A stretch of 64,000 bases of DNA from Candidatus Adamsella avium (GCA_904420445.1 CAJFVJ010000002.1:124001-188000), one strand, 5' to 3'. Shown: positions 9,969-18,440, numbered from the stretch's first letter. Notes: generated by a model not told the origin, from the sequence alone. Made by a program: numbers and translations.

Positions 9969-10703
9969 ATGAGGATTTTTATATTGTTTAAAGTTATTAA
10001 TTTCCTGAAACTTATATATAGCATTGTTTCACAGAAGTATTATATGTTTAAGTACCGAAAATATTCGTCGTTGAAAAATAAGAGTTCGAATGTATTCTTG
10101 AGTCAATCAGGTGTTGTGAAACTCAATGCGCATGATGAGCAGAGAGCAAAGAATGTTTATCATAAAGCGAAAGAGTTTTTGAAAAAACACATCAAAGAAC
10201 CTGACAACATATTGAGATACATTGAAAATCACTCAACAATTATTGTACGGATGAAGCATATTGAAAAAGTTTGTCTTCTTTTGAATATAGCTCCCGGTTT
10301 TTTGCCTAAGCAAAAAGGTTTCAAAACGTTTTGTTTATCAGTTATGATAAAGCTCTTTTCTGATAAGAATGCTGAAATATCTTCAGAGCTGCCTGATATG
10401 TTTTTGCTCGGCGTAAACACTCCGAATGTTTATATTCTGGCTCATCAATTCTATCACTGGATGGCTTATAAATCATCACTTCCCGGGTATGATGAGCAGA
10501 CACAGCGTAATTTCAGAAATATCTGGAAGCTGCAAAAGTCAGAAGAAATTAAGAAGCTTTCTGTTTCAGAGATTTTATCATTGAAAGATGCAATAGCTCG
10601 TGATGTTGACGCTTTGGATATGGTTCGGGAGTTATCAGTTGAGTTTGCCGGTCAGAAGAAGTGCATAGATAAAATAAAAACTTCAGGAAGTTCCGTGGTT
10701 TAG
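9969..10703 (+). CDS. Hypothetical protein with N-terminal membrane segment
   Basis: I do not recognise this family. From the ATG at 9969 (behind AAGGATT) it has 244 residues. A hydrophobic N-terminus (IFILFKVINFLKLIYSIV) could be a signal anchor. The remainder is mostly helical and basic, with a distinctive FYHWMAYKSSLPGYDEQTQ stretch near residue 165 that looks conserved in style. The frame extends upstream to a TTG at 9939 without a ribosome site. It is a single gene between two intergenic gaps, 72 bases before the HExxH protein. Confidence 0.7.
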   Translation: MRIFILFKVINFLKLIYSIVSQKYYMFKYRKYSSLKNKSSNVFLSQSGVVKLNAHDEQRAKNVYHKAKEFLKKHIKEPDNILRYIENHSTIIVRMKHIEKVCLLLNIAPGFLPKQKGFKTFCLSVMIKLFSDKNAEISSELPDMFLLGVNTPNVYILAHQFYHWMAYKSSLPGYDEQTQRNFRNIWKLQKSEEIKKLSVSEILSLKDAIARDVDALDMVRELSVEFAGQKKCIDKIKTSGSSVV

Positions 10704-10775
10704 TTTCAGACCTATTGAAAAATGTTGAAAAAAGGATATAATAAAAAAACTGTGTATAGTTTTTGAGAAATTGTT

Positions 10776-11540
10776 TTGTTTATAAATAAGATATATCCTG
10801 TTTCATACAATTCAAATCCATATTTTTCAAAAAAACAGCCGGGAAGGCAGGTGATTTCATCAGGTGTGCAGTCTTCTGCGATGAATGAGATGCCGTCTGT
10901 AAGTATGAATTATTTCAATCCCGGGATGGATAATTTTATTTTAGGACAGGCTATAAACTTTTTATCAGAAGTTGAGTTTTCGCAGGAAGATATGGCGCAT
11001 ATGGAGAATATGGGGGTTAATATTGCTTTCAACTCAGGTAAGGAAGCTGTAGATTATATAAGGGATAAAAATATTTCCATAAAATTTGCCCCTCTTCCTT
11101 CACTTGGACACCATGCCCAGTTTCAGGAAGACAACGGTCAAAAAGATATTTTGATTAATGAGGCATACTCGAATACCCGCAATTTTGCCGATATATTGGC
11201 AATATCAGAAGCGGTGCTGCATGAAACAACACATGCAAAGGATGATGATGTTGAGGCGTCAATTCAGGAAGAATTTGACGCTCTGGCGATGAATGCGCTT
11301 GCTAATCGTTATCATTCGAGGAAATATCCGTATGTATTTGAAGCCTCATCTTCAAACATAGTGAATGACGGAGTTGTTTTATATTCGAAGTTGTTTTTCG
11401 ATGAAGACCCGAAGAAGACAGCTTTATTGAAAAGAATTGATGAAAAGTACGGCAATCTTCCTCTTGAAAGCCCAAATCACAATTTGAAAGAGAACTCTAT
11501 TTTGAAGGGATATAAGTTCAACACGATATCTTTTCAATAG
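10776..11540 (+). CDS. Putative HExxH zinc-metallopeptidase-like protein with lineage-type N-terminus
   Basis: Unrecognised family of 254 residues. The sequence AVLHETTHAKDDDVEASI around 147-164 gives a perfect HExxH metal motif (H149, E150, H153), with acidic residues E166/E167 downstream that could supply the third ligand. The first 20 residues (start, then INKIYPVSYNSNPYFSKK) resemble the short N-terminal leader seen on several other unusual proteins in this window. No ATG is available near the N-terminus, and TTG at 10776 is the only start that keeps this leader. The 3' end overlaps the convergent DUF429 gene by 23 bases. Peptidase activity is inferred from the motif only. Confidence 0.65.
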   Translation: MFINKIYPVSYNSNPYFSKKQPGRQVISSGVQSSAMNEMPSVSMNYFNPGMDNFILGQAINFLSEVEFSQEDMAHMENMGVNIAFNSGKEAVDYIRDKNISIKFAPLPSLGHHAQFQEDNGQKDILINEAYSNTRNFADILAISEAVLHETTHAKDDDVEASIQEEFDALAMNALANRYHSRKYPYVFEASSSNIVNDGVVLYSKLFFDEDPKKTALLKRIDEKYGNLPLESPNHNLKENSILKGYKFNTISFQ

Positions 11541-12174
11541 GGCTTATTACAGGGATGTCCTTGTAGCTGTTGACTATTTTGAATGTTTTATTCTGCTCTC
11601 CATAAAAAATCTGCCAGCTTGTATATGCTCCCAATATGGCGTCGAGCGCAGAGAAAGACATTATGTTGTTAGTGAGGCCGTTTATCCCCAGTTTTTGTTT
11701 GAGCATTTCTTGAAAATATTTGCATCCGGCAGGAGAACGTGACTTCAATGGATATGTCAGGCTGAGTGCGCATTTTGAATAAGATGAGTTGTATCTGAAT
11801 ACGTCATAGCCTTCGTCTTTCAATGTTTGAGCAATTTCAGAGCCTCTCGAGCTCTGTCTTGTGCTCCAAATTTGCTTCGAGCTGTAAGATGTTCCGACTG
11901 TGAAGCAGTGATAATGTTTGGATTCCTGCCTCCATTTTCCGATGAGAAACATATTATTCAGCGGGATATCAATTGAGATAATCAAACTGTCTTTGTTGCT
12001 GAGATTTTCTACAAAGAATTTTATATCGTTGAGTCTGTAAGCTTTATCTATGTATTTGATATTCAAATCTTCATCAAGAACTGCAATCCCTGAGTCTTCT
12101 GTTGTGTCCGGTTTGACCGATATGCCTACGAAATTGAGTTTGTTTTTTGTTATTTTGATAATTTTGTTTTCCAT
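11518..12174 (-). CDS. DUF429-like predicted RNase H-fold protein
   Basis: The 218 residues begin with a beta-strand/acidic pattern, NFVGISVKPDTTEDSGIAVL, then LIISIDIPLN, followed by SSRGSEIAQTLKDEGYDVF, and end with SFSALDAILGAYTSW. This is the layout of the DUF429 family of predicted RNase H-like nucleases (acidic residue in strand 1, ID-P in the middle, D-A-hydrophobic near the end). Substrate unknown. It converges with the HExxH gene, and the two stops overlap by 23 bases. Confidence 0.65.
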   Translation of the reverse strand: MENKIIKITKNKLNFVGISVKPDTTEDSGIAVLDEDLNIKYIDKAYRLNDIKFFVENLSNKDSLIISIDIPLNNMFLIGKWRQESKHYHCFTVGTSYSSKQIWSTRQSSRGSEIAQTLKDEGYDVFRYNSSYSKCALSLTYPLKSRSPAGCKYFQEMLKQKLGINGLTNNIMSFSALDAILGAYTSWQIFYGEQNKTFKIVNSYKDIPVISPIEKISC

Positions 12175-12259
12175 AGCAATATTATATTATAAATATATAA
12201 ATTAAAAAAATATTGCATAAAAAAATTTATATAGTATTATAAAATTAATAAATCGGCAC

Positions 12260-12346
12260 GGAGGAGTGCCAGAGCGGTTTATCGGAGCGGTCTTGAAAAC
12301 CGTCGTGCGTGCGAGCGCACCGTGGGTTCGAATCCCACCTCCTCCT
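12260..12346 (+). tRNA. tRNA-Ser (anticodon UGA)
   Basis: A class II tRNA can be folded: acceptor GGAGGAG pairs with CTCCTCC (12339-12345), the anticodon arm has stem GCGGT/ACCGT and loop CTTGAAA giving anticodon TGA, the variable arm is long with a 5-bp stem, and the T arm is GTGGG-TTCGAAT-CCCAC. CCA is not encoded. The position-73 discriminator is T, whereas serine tRNAs normally carry G. Confidence 0.95.
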
Positions 12347-12367
12347 TTTCTGCTAGAGTGAAACTTT

Positions 12368-12393
12368 GAGGCTACTGAACGCCTCTTTTTTTT
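12368..12393 (+). terminator. Terminator after tRNA-Ser
   Basis: GAGGC (12368-12372) and GCCTC (12381-12385) form a stem followed by eight T residues, placed 22 bases beyond the tRNA. Confidence 0.75.
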
Positions 12394-12450
12394 GTTGTTG
12401 TGGTTTGTATTATATAAAACACACATGATTGAAATGTCTTATAAATCTAT

Positions 12451-12861
12451 TTAGACTTTTTTAATCATATTTATATGTTCACAATATTCATCAAAAAATA
12501 TTTCACCGGATTCAGTGTAACCGTTTTTATTATAAAAACCTTTTACTCTTACCTGAGCTGATACTACAATGCTCTTTCCGCCTTCTTTTTTAATTTCATT
12601 TTCAGCTGTCTGTAAAATATAATTTCCCAGATGTTTGCCCCGATATTCTTTTACTATTGCAACACGTCCAAGATGATACATTCCGTTTTCTTTGAAATAT
12701 CTGCAGACGGCAACCGCTTTTCCTTTATCATATAAAACAATATGGGTGCAATTTTTATCAAATTTATCAAATTCGTTTTGAAACCCTTGTTCTTCTACAA
12801 AGACAGCTTTTCTGATTGATATAATATCTTCATTTAATGTTGTAAATTTTTTGTAGTCCAT
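12451..12861 (-). CDS. GNAT N-acetyltransferase (ElaA-like)
   Basis: Single GNAT domain of 136 residues from the ATG at 12861. DIISIRKAVFVEEQGF is the ElaA-type N-terminal block. GRVAIVKEYRGKHLGNYIL carries the R-G-x-x-L-G acetyl-CoA pyrophosphate loop, and FYNKNGYTESGEIF the C-terminal Tyr region. The frame is open to a TTG at 12912 that has no ribosome site and would add 17 unconserved residues. Substrate unknown. It stands alone on the minus strand. Confidence 0.82.
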   Translation of the reverse strand: MDYKKFTTLNEDIISIRKAVFVEEQGFQNEFDKFDKNCTHIVLYDKGKAVAVCRYFKENGMYHLGRVAIVKEYRGKHLGNYILQTAENEIKKEGGKSIVVSAQVRVKGFYNKNGYTESGEIFFDEYCEHINMIKKV

Positions 12862-12962
12862 AATCTGATGTTTAATACATAACTGATATAAAACTTTGAT
12901 GCAGTGTGCCAATTTTTTCTTAAATATCGTGTGTGTACAATGAATGGAGAATATATTATGTA

Positions 12963-13334
12963 CTATTTTATATTTGACAAGATTGCATACATATAACCTA
13001 CCGGTACAAAAATTGAAATCGAAAACAGCAAATAATCAAAATACCTGCGGAGCGGACTCAATTCGTCCGGACTGCTGTTAATAATCTTTTTTATTCTGCA
13101 GCAATCGATGATAAACAGAATAATTTCTACAATAAAGAAAATCGCCGCAAATATAACAAATGCGTTTAAAAGAATGATTACGACAAATGAAAGCCCATAA
13201 CCCGGCATCTCCGCTTGTTTGATTAAATAATATATTTTTTCGGCAGCAACTGTAAAAATGCCTGCAGCGGTACAAATAAGATAAAATAAACCTATTGTTT
13301 TACCAAATTTGAAACTTAAAGTATTTCTAATCAT
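12963..13334 (-). CDS. Small integral membrane protein, unknown
   Basis: About 123 residues from the ATG at 13334, not recognised. Three hydrophobic segments are visible: residues near 12-32 (TIGLFYLICTAAGIFTVAA), 48-75 (SFVVIILLNAFVIFAAIFF) and 100-118 (YLLFSISIFVPVGYMYAIL). A short Cys-Cys pair and basic residues lie between spans 2 and 3. No ribosome site stands out. It lies between the acetyltransferase and a palindromic repeat element. Confidence 0.6.
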   Translation of the reverse strand: MIRNTLSFKFGKTIGLFYLICTAAGIFTVAAEKIYYLIKQAEMPGYGLSFVVIILLNAFVIFAAIFFIVEIILFIIDCCRIKKIINSSPDELSPLRRYFDYLLFSISIFVPVGYMYAILSNIK

Positions 13335-13404
13335 ATTCAAATTTTATCACAAAACTTTGGTTAAACAATTAATGCAATAAAACCCTGTAAAAACAAAAAA
13401 AACG

Positions 13405-13574
13405 CTGGAAACGGGATTTATACCGCAAATTCCTCCAAAAATTTCCAAAACGTCATACTGAGCGTTAGCGAAGTATCTAAATAAAAAAGGATTCTTCTGA
13501 CTAAAACCCTCAGAATGACAGACTTTTAATAGTATCTGCGGAATTTGCTATATAAGTTCTCCGGAAACGGAATT
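13405..13574. repeat. Nested inverted-repeat element (MITE- or REP-like)
   Basis: Three layers are visible. An inner imperfect palindrome at 13452-13519 starts GTCATACTGAG and ends CTCAGAATGAC. Outer arms at 13418-13433 and 13540-13555 match 14 of 16 bases in inverted orientation. Imperfect direct repeats of about 14 bases containing GGAAACGG lie at 13405 and 13561. The inner arm resembles the GTCATTCTGAG...GAAGAATC type of dispersed palindrome seen in many bacterial genomes. No coding capacity. Confidence 0.7.
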
Positions 13575-13629
13575 GATTAACAAAATACATAAGGTGTAAG
13601 CTGAATATAACAAAGGAGGGTATTATTGG

Positions 13630-13713
13630 ATGAATAGAGGATTTTCATTAATACAGCGTCTTATAGTAATTCTGGTTTTCATTGCCTCAAGTATCTTGTA
13701 TTTATTTCCCTGA
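13630..13713 (+). CDS. 27-residue pilin-leader-like mini-ORF
   Basis: An ATG at 13630 follows AGGAGGG (13614-13620) at 9 bases. The 27-residue product starts MNRGFSLIQRLIVILVF and then stops after a hydrophobic stretch. It looks like the first part of a type IV prepilin: a short basic leader, the G-F cleavage site, and a hydrophobic helix. The usual Glu5 is replaced by Gln, and no globular domain follows. It could be a truncated pilin remnant or a small membrane peptide. Confidence 0.4.
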   Translation: MNRGFSLIQRLIVILVFIASSILYLFP

Positions 13714-13735
13714 GAGAATTCGGTGCATGCCAAAC

Positions 13736-13760
13736 TTGACAGGCAAGAGTGTGTTATAAT
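13736..13760 (+). promoter_or_regulatory. Promoter before the RimJ/RimL-type acetyltransferase
   Basis: TGTTATAAT (13752-13760) is an extended -10. A perfect TTGACA lies at 13736-13741, but the 13-base spacer is too short for a standard -35, so recognition is probably driven by the extended -10. Confidence 0.45.
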
Positions 13761-13781
13761 TTCTCTGTATAAGAGGTTTTT

Positions 13782-14297
13782 ATGGATAAGAATATATTTC
13801 TTGAAACAAAGAGGTGTTATCTGCGAAAGATGACATTTGATGATTATTGCGAGCTTGCAGAGATGCTTCAGGATATTGAAGTTATGTATGCCTGGGAATA
13901 TTCATTCAGTGAAGAGGATGTTAAAGATTGGATTAATAAAAATCTTGAACGATACAATCGTTGTAATTCCGGTTATTTTCTTGTTGAAGATAAGATAAGT
14001 TCAAAGATTTTGGGACAGGCGGCATTAATGCCTGATGTTATAGATGGCAAGGAGTATTATGAAGTCGGGTACATATTCAAAAAGCAATACTGGCATAAAG
14101 GTTATGCAACAGAGTGTGCAAGAGCGCTGGTAAAATACGCTTTTGAGAAATTAAATTTATCTGAAGTTATTTTTGAAATACGTCCTGAAAATAGAGCATC
14201 GAGAAATGTGGCAGAAAGACTCGGCGCCGGTGTTGAAGGGGAGTTTGTGAAGAATGTTGGTGGAAAAGATATGAGGCATTTGATTTATAAACTATAA
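13782..14297 (+). CDS. GNAT acetyltransferase, RimJ/RimL type
   Basis: The 171 residues follow the RimJ/RimL/SpeG-like plan: LETKRCYLRKMTFDDYCELA at the start, YEVGYIFKKQYWHKGYATE with the acetyl-CoA loop, EVIFEIRPENRASRNVAERLG and a final RHLIYKL. Such enzymes acetylate protein N-termini, antibiotics or small amines, and the substrate here is unknown. The ATG lies 7 bases after AAGAGG. It is monocistronic and ends at a strong bidirectional terminator. Confidence 0.88.
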   Translation: MDKNIFLETKRCYLRKMTFDDYCELAEMLQDIEVMYAWEYSFSEEDVKDWINKNLERYNRCNSGYFLVEDKISSKILGQAALMPDVIDGKEYYEVGYIFKKQYWHKGYATECARALVKYAFEKLNLSEVIFEIRPENRASRNVAERLGAGVEGEFVKNVGGKDMRHLIYKL

Positions 14298-14310
14298 AGA
14301 ATTGAATACA

Positions 14311-14343
14311 AGAAGGCGCCTCCTTTGGAGGCGCCTTCTTTCA
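14311..14343. terminator. Bidirectional terminator, 13-bp perfect stem
   Basis: AGAAGGCGCCTCC (14311-14323) pairs perfectly with GGAGGCGCCTTCT (14327-14339) across a 3-base loop, between two convergent genes. The flanking T/A runs are short, but stem stability should terminate both directions. Confidence 0.75.
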
Positions 14344-14345
14344 GA

Positions 14346-14681
14346 TTATCTTCTTCCGAACTTTTTGTGATGGTTCACAGGTTTTTTGTGGTGGTTTACT
14401 TTTTTGTGATTGTTGAATTTCTTTTTGTCATTTGTTTTTTTGAAGAATTTTTTGTGTTCCTGTTTTCTTTGCTGGTATTTCTTTTTATGATCCTGTTTTT
14501 TTTGCTGATATTTCTTTTTGTGATCCTGTTTCTTTTTGTTGTACTGTTGATGTCGCATTTCTTTGTGTTGAGAGTATTTTTGTCCGTGGTGATCTCTAGG
14601 ACCTGCAAAACTCTCCGCATTCAGCGTCAGACCTGTCAGCAAAATACCTGCAAGCAAGATTGATAATAATTTCTTTTTCAT
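14346..14681 (-). CDS. Secreted Lys/His/Gln-rich tandem-repeat protein
   Basis: Unrecognised 111-residue protein. A clear signal peptide (MKKKLLSILLAGILLTGLTL then NAESFA) is followed by a very basic, low-complexity domain with near-identical repeats of KKQDHKKKYQQ (three copies, about residues 49-80) and a His/Lys-rich tail with NHHKK twice. It has no cysteine and almost no hydrophobic residues after the signal. Possible roles are binding of polyanions (LPS, DNA, polyphosphate) or metals, but these are guesses. Confidence 0.7.
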   Translation of the reverse strand: MKKKLLSILLAGILLTGLTLNAESFAGPRDHHGQKYSQHKEMRHQQYNKKKQDHKKKYQQKKQDHKKKYQQRKQEHKKFFKKTNDKKKFNNHKKVNHHKKPVNHHKKFGRR

Positions 14682-14905
14682 AAAATTTCCCTTTCCTCTG
14701 AAATAATTTTCTTAGCTATCCACTTACTTTTTATAACGAGTATGAGAGAAAAAAGTTCAAAAATTTTTTTAACTTGATTTTAAAGGCTTTTAGAGGGTAA
14801 TAGAATGTTTTTATTTAAATTTGCAGAGTTTTTTCAATTTGCATTTAGAAAAAAATATTTGTATTATTTCTTTATAGCGGATTTTTTAGTGTTTGGAGAT
14901 AGTTG

Positions 14906-17077
14906 ATGATAGTTCTTTTCTTACTTGTTTTAATAATGATTTTCTGGGTGTTGTTTCTTCATTGCGATTTTTGCGAGTTCAAAAAGAAGCTTACAAAAAG
15001 ATATGAAGAACTTGAGAAAAAACTGAACATGCTTGAGGTTTCAAACAGTGGTTCAGAGATATCAAAAAAGCAGGAGCCTCTCTGTCAGCAGGTAGCTTCT
15101 GTAATAGAAAAAGAACAAATCAAAGAAGAAACTGTTCATCATGAGAATCCATCTGAAGAAGAAAGAAAAGAATGTAACAAGAGTATTGAGAATATATTCT
15201 TTGGCAGTCTTTTCAATAAGATAGGTGCTATAGCTCTTGTTGTGGCTGCCGGAATATTTATTACATTTGTATCGCAGTTTATAACATTCACTCCTGCAAT
15301 GAGAGTAGCAGCAGGTTTCATCGCCGGTTTGGCGTTTGTTTTTGTTTCTTTAAATATGCATAAAAATAGCAATAATATGAAACCTTATGCGGAAGTTTTG
15401 CTGGGTGTGGGGCTTGCAGTGTTGTTCATATCAACTTATTGTGCAACCGGGGTATTCCATCTTATTTCAACATATTGGTGGCTTGGTATCGGATGTGTTA
15501 TGCTTTTATTGACGTATTCACTCGCTCATCGATACAAGTCTTATTCAGCTTTAGGGCTCGGGTTGTTTGGAGGTTATTTGACTCCGTTTTTTCTGACCGA
15601 TAATTTATCTCAGAATTTTTTGTTCTGTTATTTGCTTTTTATGAATGCAATAGCATTGATATATGTTTATGTTAACTCTGATAAACGGTGGTTGAATTTT
15701 GTCAATCTGATTTTGACGACTGTTCTTTTGATTGGAAACTCTGCTTTTGCACGGGATAAATTCAGCATAATATGTCCGATAATTTTGTGGGTTATGTATT
15801 TGAGTTTTGATTTGTTGAGGATACTCAAAAAGAAGATGGCTCATGAAAAAGAGCATTATATGTCTAGTTATATGAATTTGGCTGCGCTGTCGTTTTTGTC
15901 ATGGCTTGTTTTCTCTGAGCAGAGGATGATTCTCGGCGGAGTTTTGTTCTGTTATGCTGCTGTTTATTTTGTGCTTGTGTGTTATTTCCTTTCAAAAAAT
16001 CAAAGAAAGATACTTCGGCCTTATTTTTATGCTTTGATAGCTGTTGTTTATATGGGAACGTTTTTTGTGTCAACAGGAATGACGAGGGTTATTCTCTGGG
16101 CTTTTGAGACTTTGTTCATAACCTCTTTGAGATATTTCCTTGACCTGAAATACTTAACAAAATGGGTGTTATTTTTCTCTTTGACCTGCATTGTGTCAAT
16201 TTTGAGAGTAAACTCGGCGATAGTTCCATTCGAAGGTTATGTTCCTTTGATGAACTCAAGGCTTGTGTTGTTTGGGGTTCCTGCGATAGTTATGTTCGTA
16301 TGCGCTTCGATATTGTCGAAGTGCCCGAAGAGCAGAGATTTTCAAGTGTCGTTGTTTTTGACATTTTTGTATTCGACGATGATTTATTTGTATATAATTT
16401 TTGAGTTTAACGCATGGATGATGCATTCTGCGCTGGTTTCAAATTCCGTAGATAATATGTTTGTCACTCTAAAGGCGATGGTGAATATCTGCATTGGGTT
16501 TATTTATGCTCTGCATTTGAAATTCTTGGCTGATATAAAAGAGTCATATATCTTTCGTTTGCTGAGTTATTTGATGTGGGGTGTGAGTGCTGTATTTTTG
16601 ATTTTGCTCGGAGTAAGGTATGTTCCTGTCGAAGAATTTTTGCCTATATTGAATTTGAGATTTTTCGCTTTTGCTGTCGGGATTGCAGGGGCGCTTGTTT
16701 ATTCGAAGATGGAGAAAAAATGCTGGTTTGATTATCTTGCGATAGCTCTTGGATTTTTGCTTATTTCTTATGAGGCGGCTGATTATTTAATAAAATTCGG
16801 CATATATGAAAATTCAGGTTTTGTAATTACTCTTATGTGGATTTTGTATCTTGCTGTTTTAAGCTTGTTCGGGCTTGCGTTTAATGTAAAAAGCCTCAAA
16901 AATTCAGCTATCTATATAAGCATACTTGCCGTTTTCAAAATAATTTTTTATGACATAGCAGGTTTGGAGTCAGTGTACAAGGTTGTTGTATTCCTTGTCC
17001 TCGGAGCCGTATTGATGTTGATATCTTATCTTTACAACAAATCACAGGTTGAAGAGAGCGGTTCTGATGATGAATAA
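14906..17077 (+). CDS. DUF2339 multi-pass membrane protein
   Basis: A 723-residue inner-membrane protein. An N-terminal signal anchor (about 1-20) is followed by a short coiled-coil, charged region (25-95) and then some twenty hydrophobic spans. FNKIGAIALVVAAGIFITF at about residue 105 is the DUF2339 signature, as is the GLGLFGGYLTPFFL segment. Function of the family is unknown. The ATG at 14906, after GGAG, is preferred to the TTG at 14903. The 3' end overlaps the DUF2142 gene. Confidence 0.85.
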   Translation: MIVLFLLVLIMIFWVLFLHCDFCEFKKKLTKRYEELEKKLNMLEVSNSGSEISKKQEPLCQQVASVIEKEQIKEETVHHENPSEEERKECNKSIENIFFGSLFNKIGAIALVVAAGIFITFVSQFITFTPAMRVAAGFIAGLAFVFVSLNMHKNSNNMKPYAEVLLGVGLAVLFISTYCATGVFHLISTYWWLGIGCVMLLLTYSLAHRYKSYSALGLGLFGGYLTPFFLTDNLSQNFLFCYLLFMNAIALIYVYVNSDKRWLNFVNLILTTVLLIGNSAFARDKFSIICPIILWVMYLSFDLLRILKKKMAHEKEHYMSSYMNLAALSFLSWLVFSEQRMILGGVLFCYAAVYFVLVCYFLSKNQRKILRPYFYALIAVVYMGTFFVSTGMTRVILWAFETLFITSLRYFLDLKYLTKWVLFFSLTCIVSILRVNSAIVPFEGYVPLMNSRLVLFGVPAIVMFVCASILSKCPKSRDFQVSLFLTFLYSTMIYLYIIFEFNAWMMHSALVSNSVDNMFVTLKAMVNICIGFIYALHLKFLADIKESYIFRLLSYLMWGVSAVFLILLGVRYVPVEEFLPILNLRFFAFAVGIAGALVYSKMEKKCWFDYLAIALGFLLISYEAADYLIKFGIYENSGFVITLMWILYLAVLSLFGLAFNVKSLKNSAIYISILAVFKIIFYDIAGLESVYKVVVFLVLGAVLMLISYLYNKSQVEESGSDDE

Positions 17078-18440
17078 ACTTTTCTGTCCAGAGAGGGTAT
17101 TTCTCTTTTTTGGGGTGCTTTTCGGTGTAATGATAATGATTTTTACGCCGCCGTTTTTGTATCCTGATGAGAATGCTCATTTTTATAGATCATTAGGGAT
17201 TCTTGACGGACAGATAGTTGTTCAAAAACCTGATGAAGAACATTCAGGCTCCTTTTTGCCAAAATCTATTCATGATTTTGAGAACAGGACTAAATTTTAT
17301 GATTTTTTGGCTGATAGAGATTGCTTAAAAGCGAGAATTTCTTTTAAGGACATATCTGATGCCTCTTCTTATACAAAAAATGGAGAGAAAATTTTTGTCA
17401 ATCATATAAATACTGCTCTGTATTCACCAGTTGCGTATATGCCCCAGCTTGCAGGCATGGCGGCTGCAGGGATGTTTACGCCATCTTTTTTGTATATTAT
17501 GTTTGGCGGTAAGATTTGTAATTTTCTTTTTTATTTAATTCTCGGATTTTTTGCAATACGTTCGCTTCCGTTTTTAAAGTGGGTTGGTGTATTGATTTTG
17601 CTTGCGCCGATAAATCTCTCTCTGGCAGGGTCTTTGTCGACTGATCCTGTATTATTATCATCAAGTATGTTATTTTTTGCCAAGATTTTGCAATACAGTG
17701 TCGGTGAAGATTCGAAAGTCGGGTGGAAGCAGGTTGTGCTGCTTGCTGTTCTAGCATTTATTATAGGTCAGGTAAAGCAGAATTTTTTGATAGTATTTTT
17801 TGTTTTTCTTATTCCAAAGAAGAAATTTTGCGGAGGATATTTTTGGAAAATGGCGGCAGTTGTTGTTCCGTCGGTAGTTTTATCTATTGTGTGGGGAAAG
17901 ATAGCGTCGGGCGTTCTTGTCCCAGGTAATGGCGCACAGCCTGCTAAGCAGGTTGTTTATATTTTGAGTCATCCGATTGAGTATTTGCAGACTTTTTTCA
18001 GAACTTCGAGGATTTTTTCGAGAATGTTGAGAGAGATGGTCGGTGTGCTCGGGTGGTTGAACATAAGACTCGATTGGTGGGCATATGGTTTGTATTATAT
18101 ATTTTTTGTTTTGAATGTAATTTTTGCAGGGGAGTGCGGCGGAAAAATCAGAGAGATGTTTTCGTTGAAGCAAAAGCTGTTTGTTTTGTTTTTGAGTTTG
18201 TTGATTATATTTGTAATAAGCACAAATATGTATATTGTATGGAGTCATGTGGGTGCTGAATTGATAGACGGCATACAGGGGAGGTATTTTGCATCTGTTC
18301 TTTTGCCGATAGCTGCATTTTTTGCGATAACTTTTCCTTCGAAGGAGAACAATCCGGTGCTTTCGTGTTTTACGATTTTGTTTTCGGTAATAATTCTTTC
18401 AGATACTGTTTATCGTCTGTATTCAAGTTTTTTTGTTTAA
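17067..18440 (+). CDS. DUF2142 multi-pass membrane protein
   Basis: About 457 residues with ten or so membrane segments. The luminal motif YPDENAHFYRSLGILDGQ near residue 35 is the DUF2142 hallmark (usual form PDE-x-AHF-R). These proteins resemble lipid-dependent GT-C glycosyltransferases and often accompany cell-surface polysaccharide genes. The actual reaction is not established. It starts at tandem ATG codons (17067 or 17070) overlapping the DUF2339 stop, so the two are coupled. Confidence 0.8.
   Translation: MMNKLFCPERVFLFFGVLFGVMIMIFTPPFLYPDENAHFYRSLGILDGQIVVQKPDEEHSGSFLPKSIHDFENRTKFYDFLADRDCLKARISFKDISDASSYTKNGEKIFVNHINTALYSPVAYMPQLAGMAAAGMFTPSFLYIMFGGKICNFLFYLILGFFAIRSLPFLKWVGVLILLAPINLSLAGSLSTDPVLLSSSMLFFAKILQYSVGEDSKVGWKQVVLLAVLAFIIGQVKQNFLIVFFVFLIPKKKFCGGYFWKMAAVVVPSVVLSIVWGKIASGVLVPGNGAQPAKQVVYILSHPIEYLQTFFRTSRIFSRMLREMVGVLGWLNIRLDWWAYGLYYIFFVLNVIFAGECGGKIREMFSLKQKLFVLFLSLLIIFVISTNMYIVWSHVGAELIDGIQGRYFASVLLPIAAFFAITFPSKENNPVLSCFTILFSVIILSDTVYRLYSSFFV

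Noticed and set aside
12202-12426. Minus-strand ORF of 74 codons containing GIRTHGALARTTVFKTAPIN
   Set aside because: It lies across tRNA-Ser on the opposite strand. This peptide is a well-known artefact of translating serine tRNA genes.
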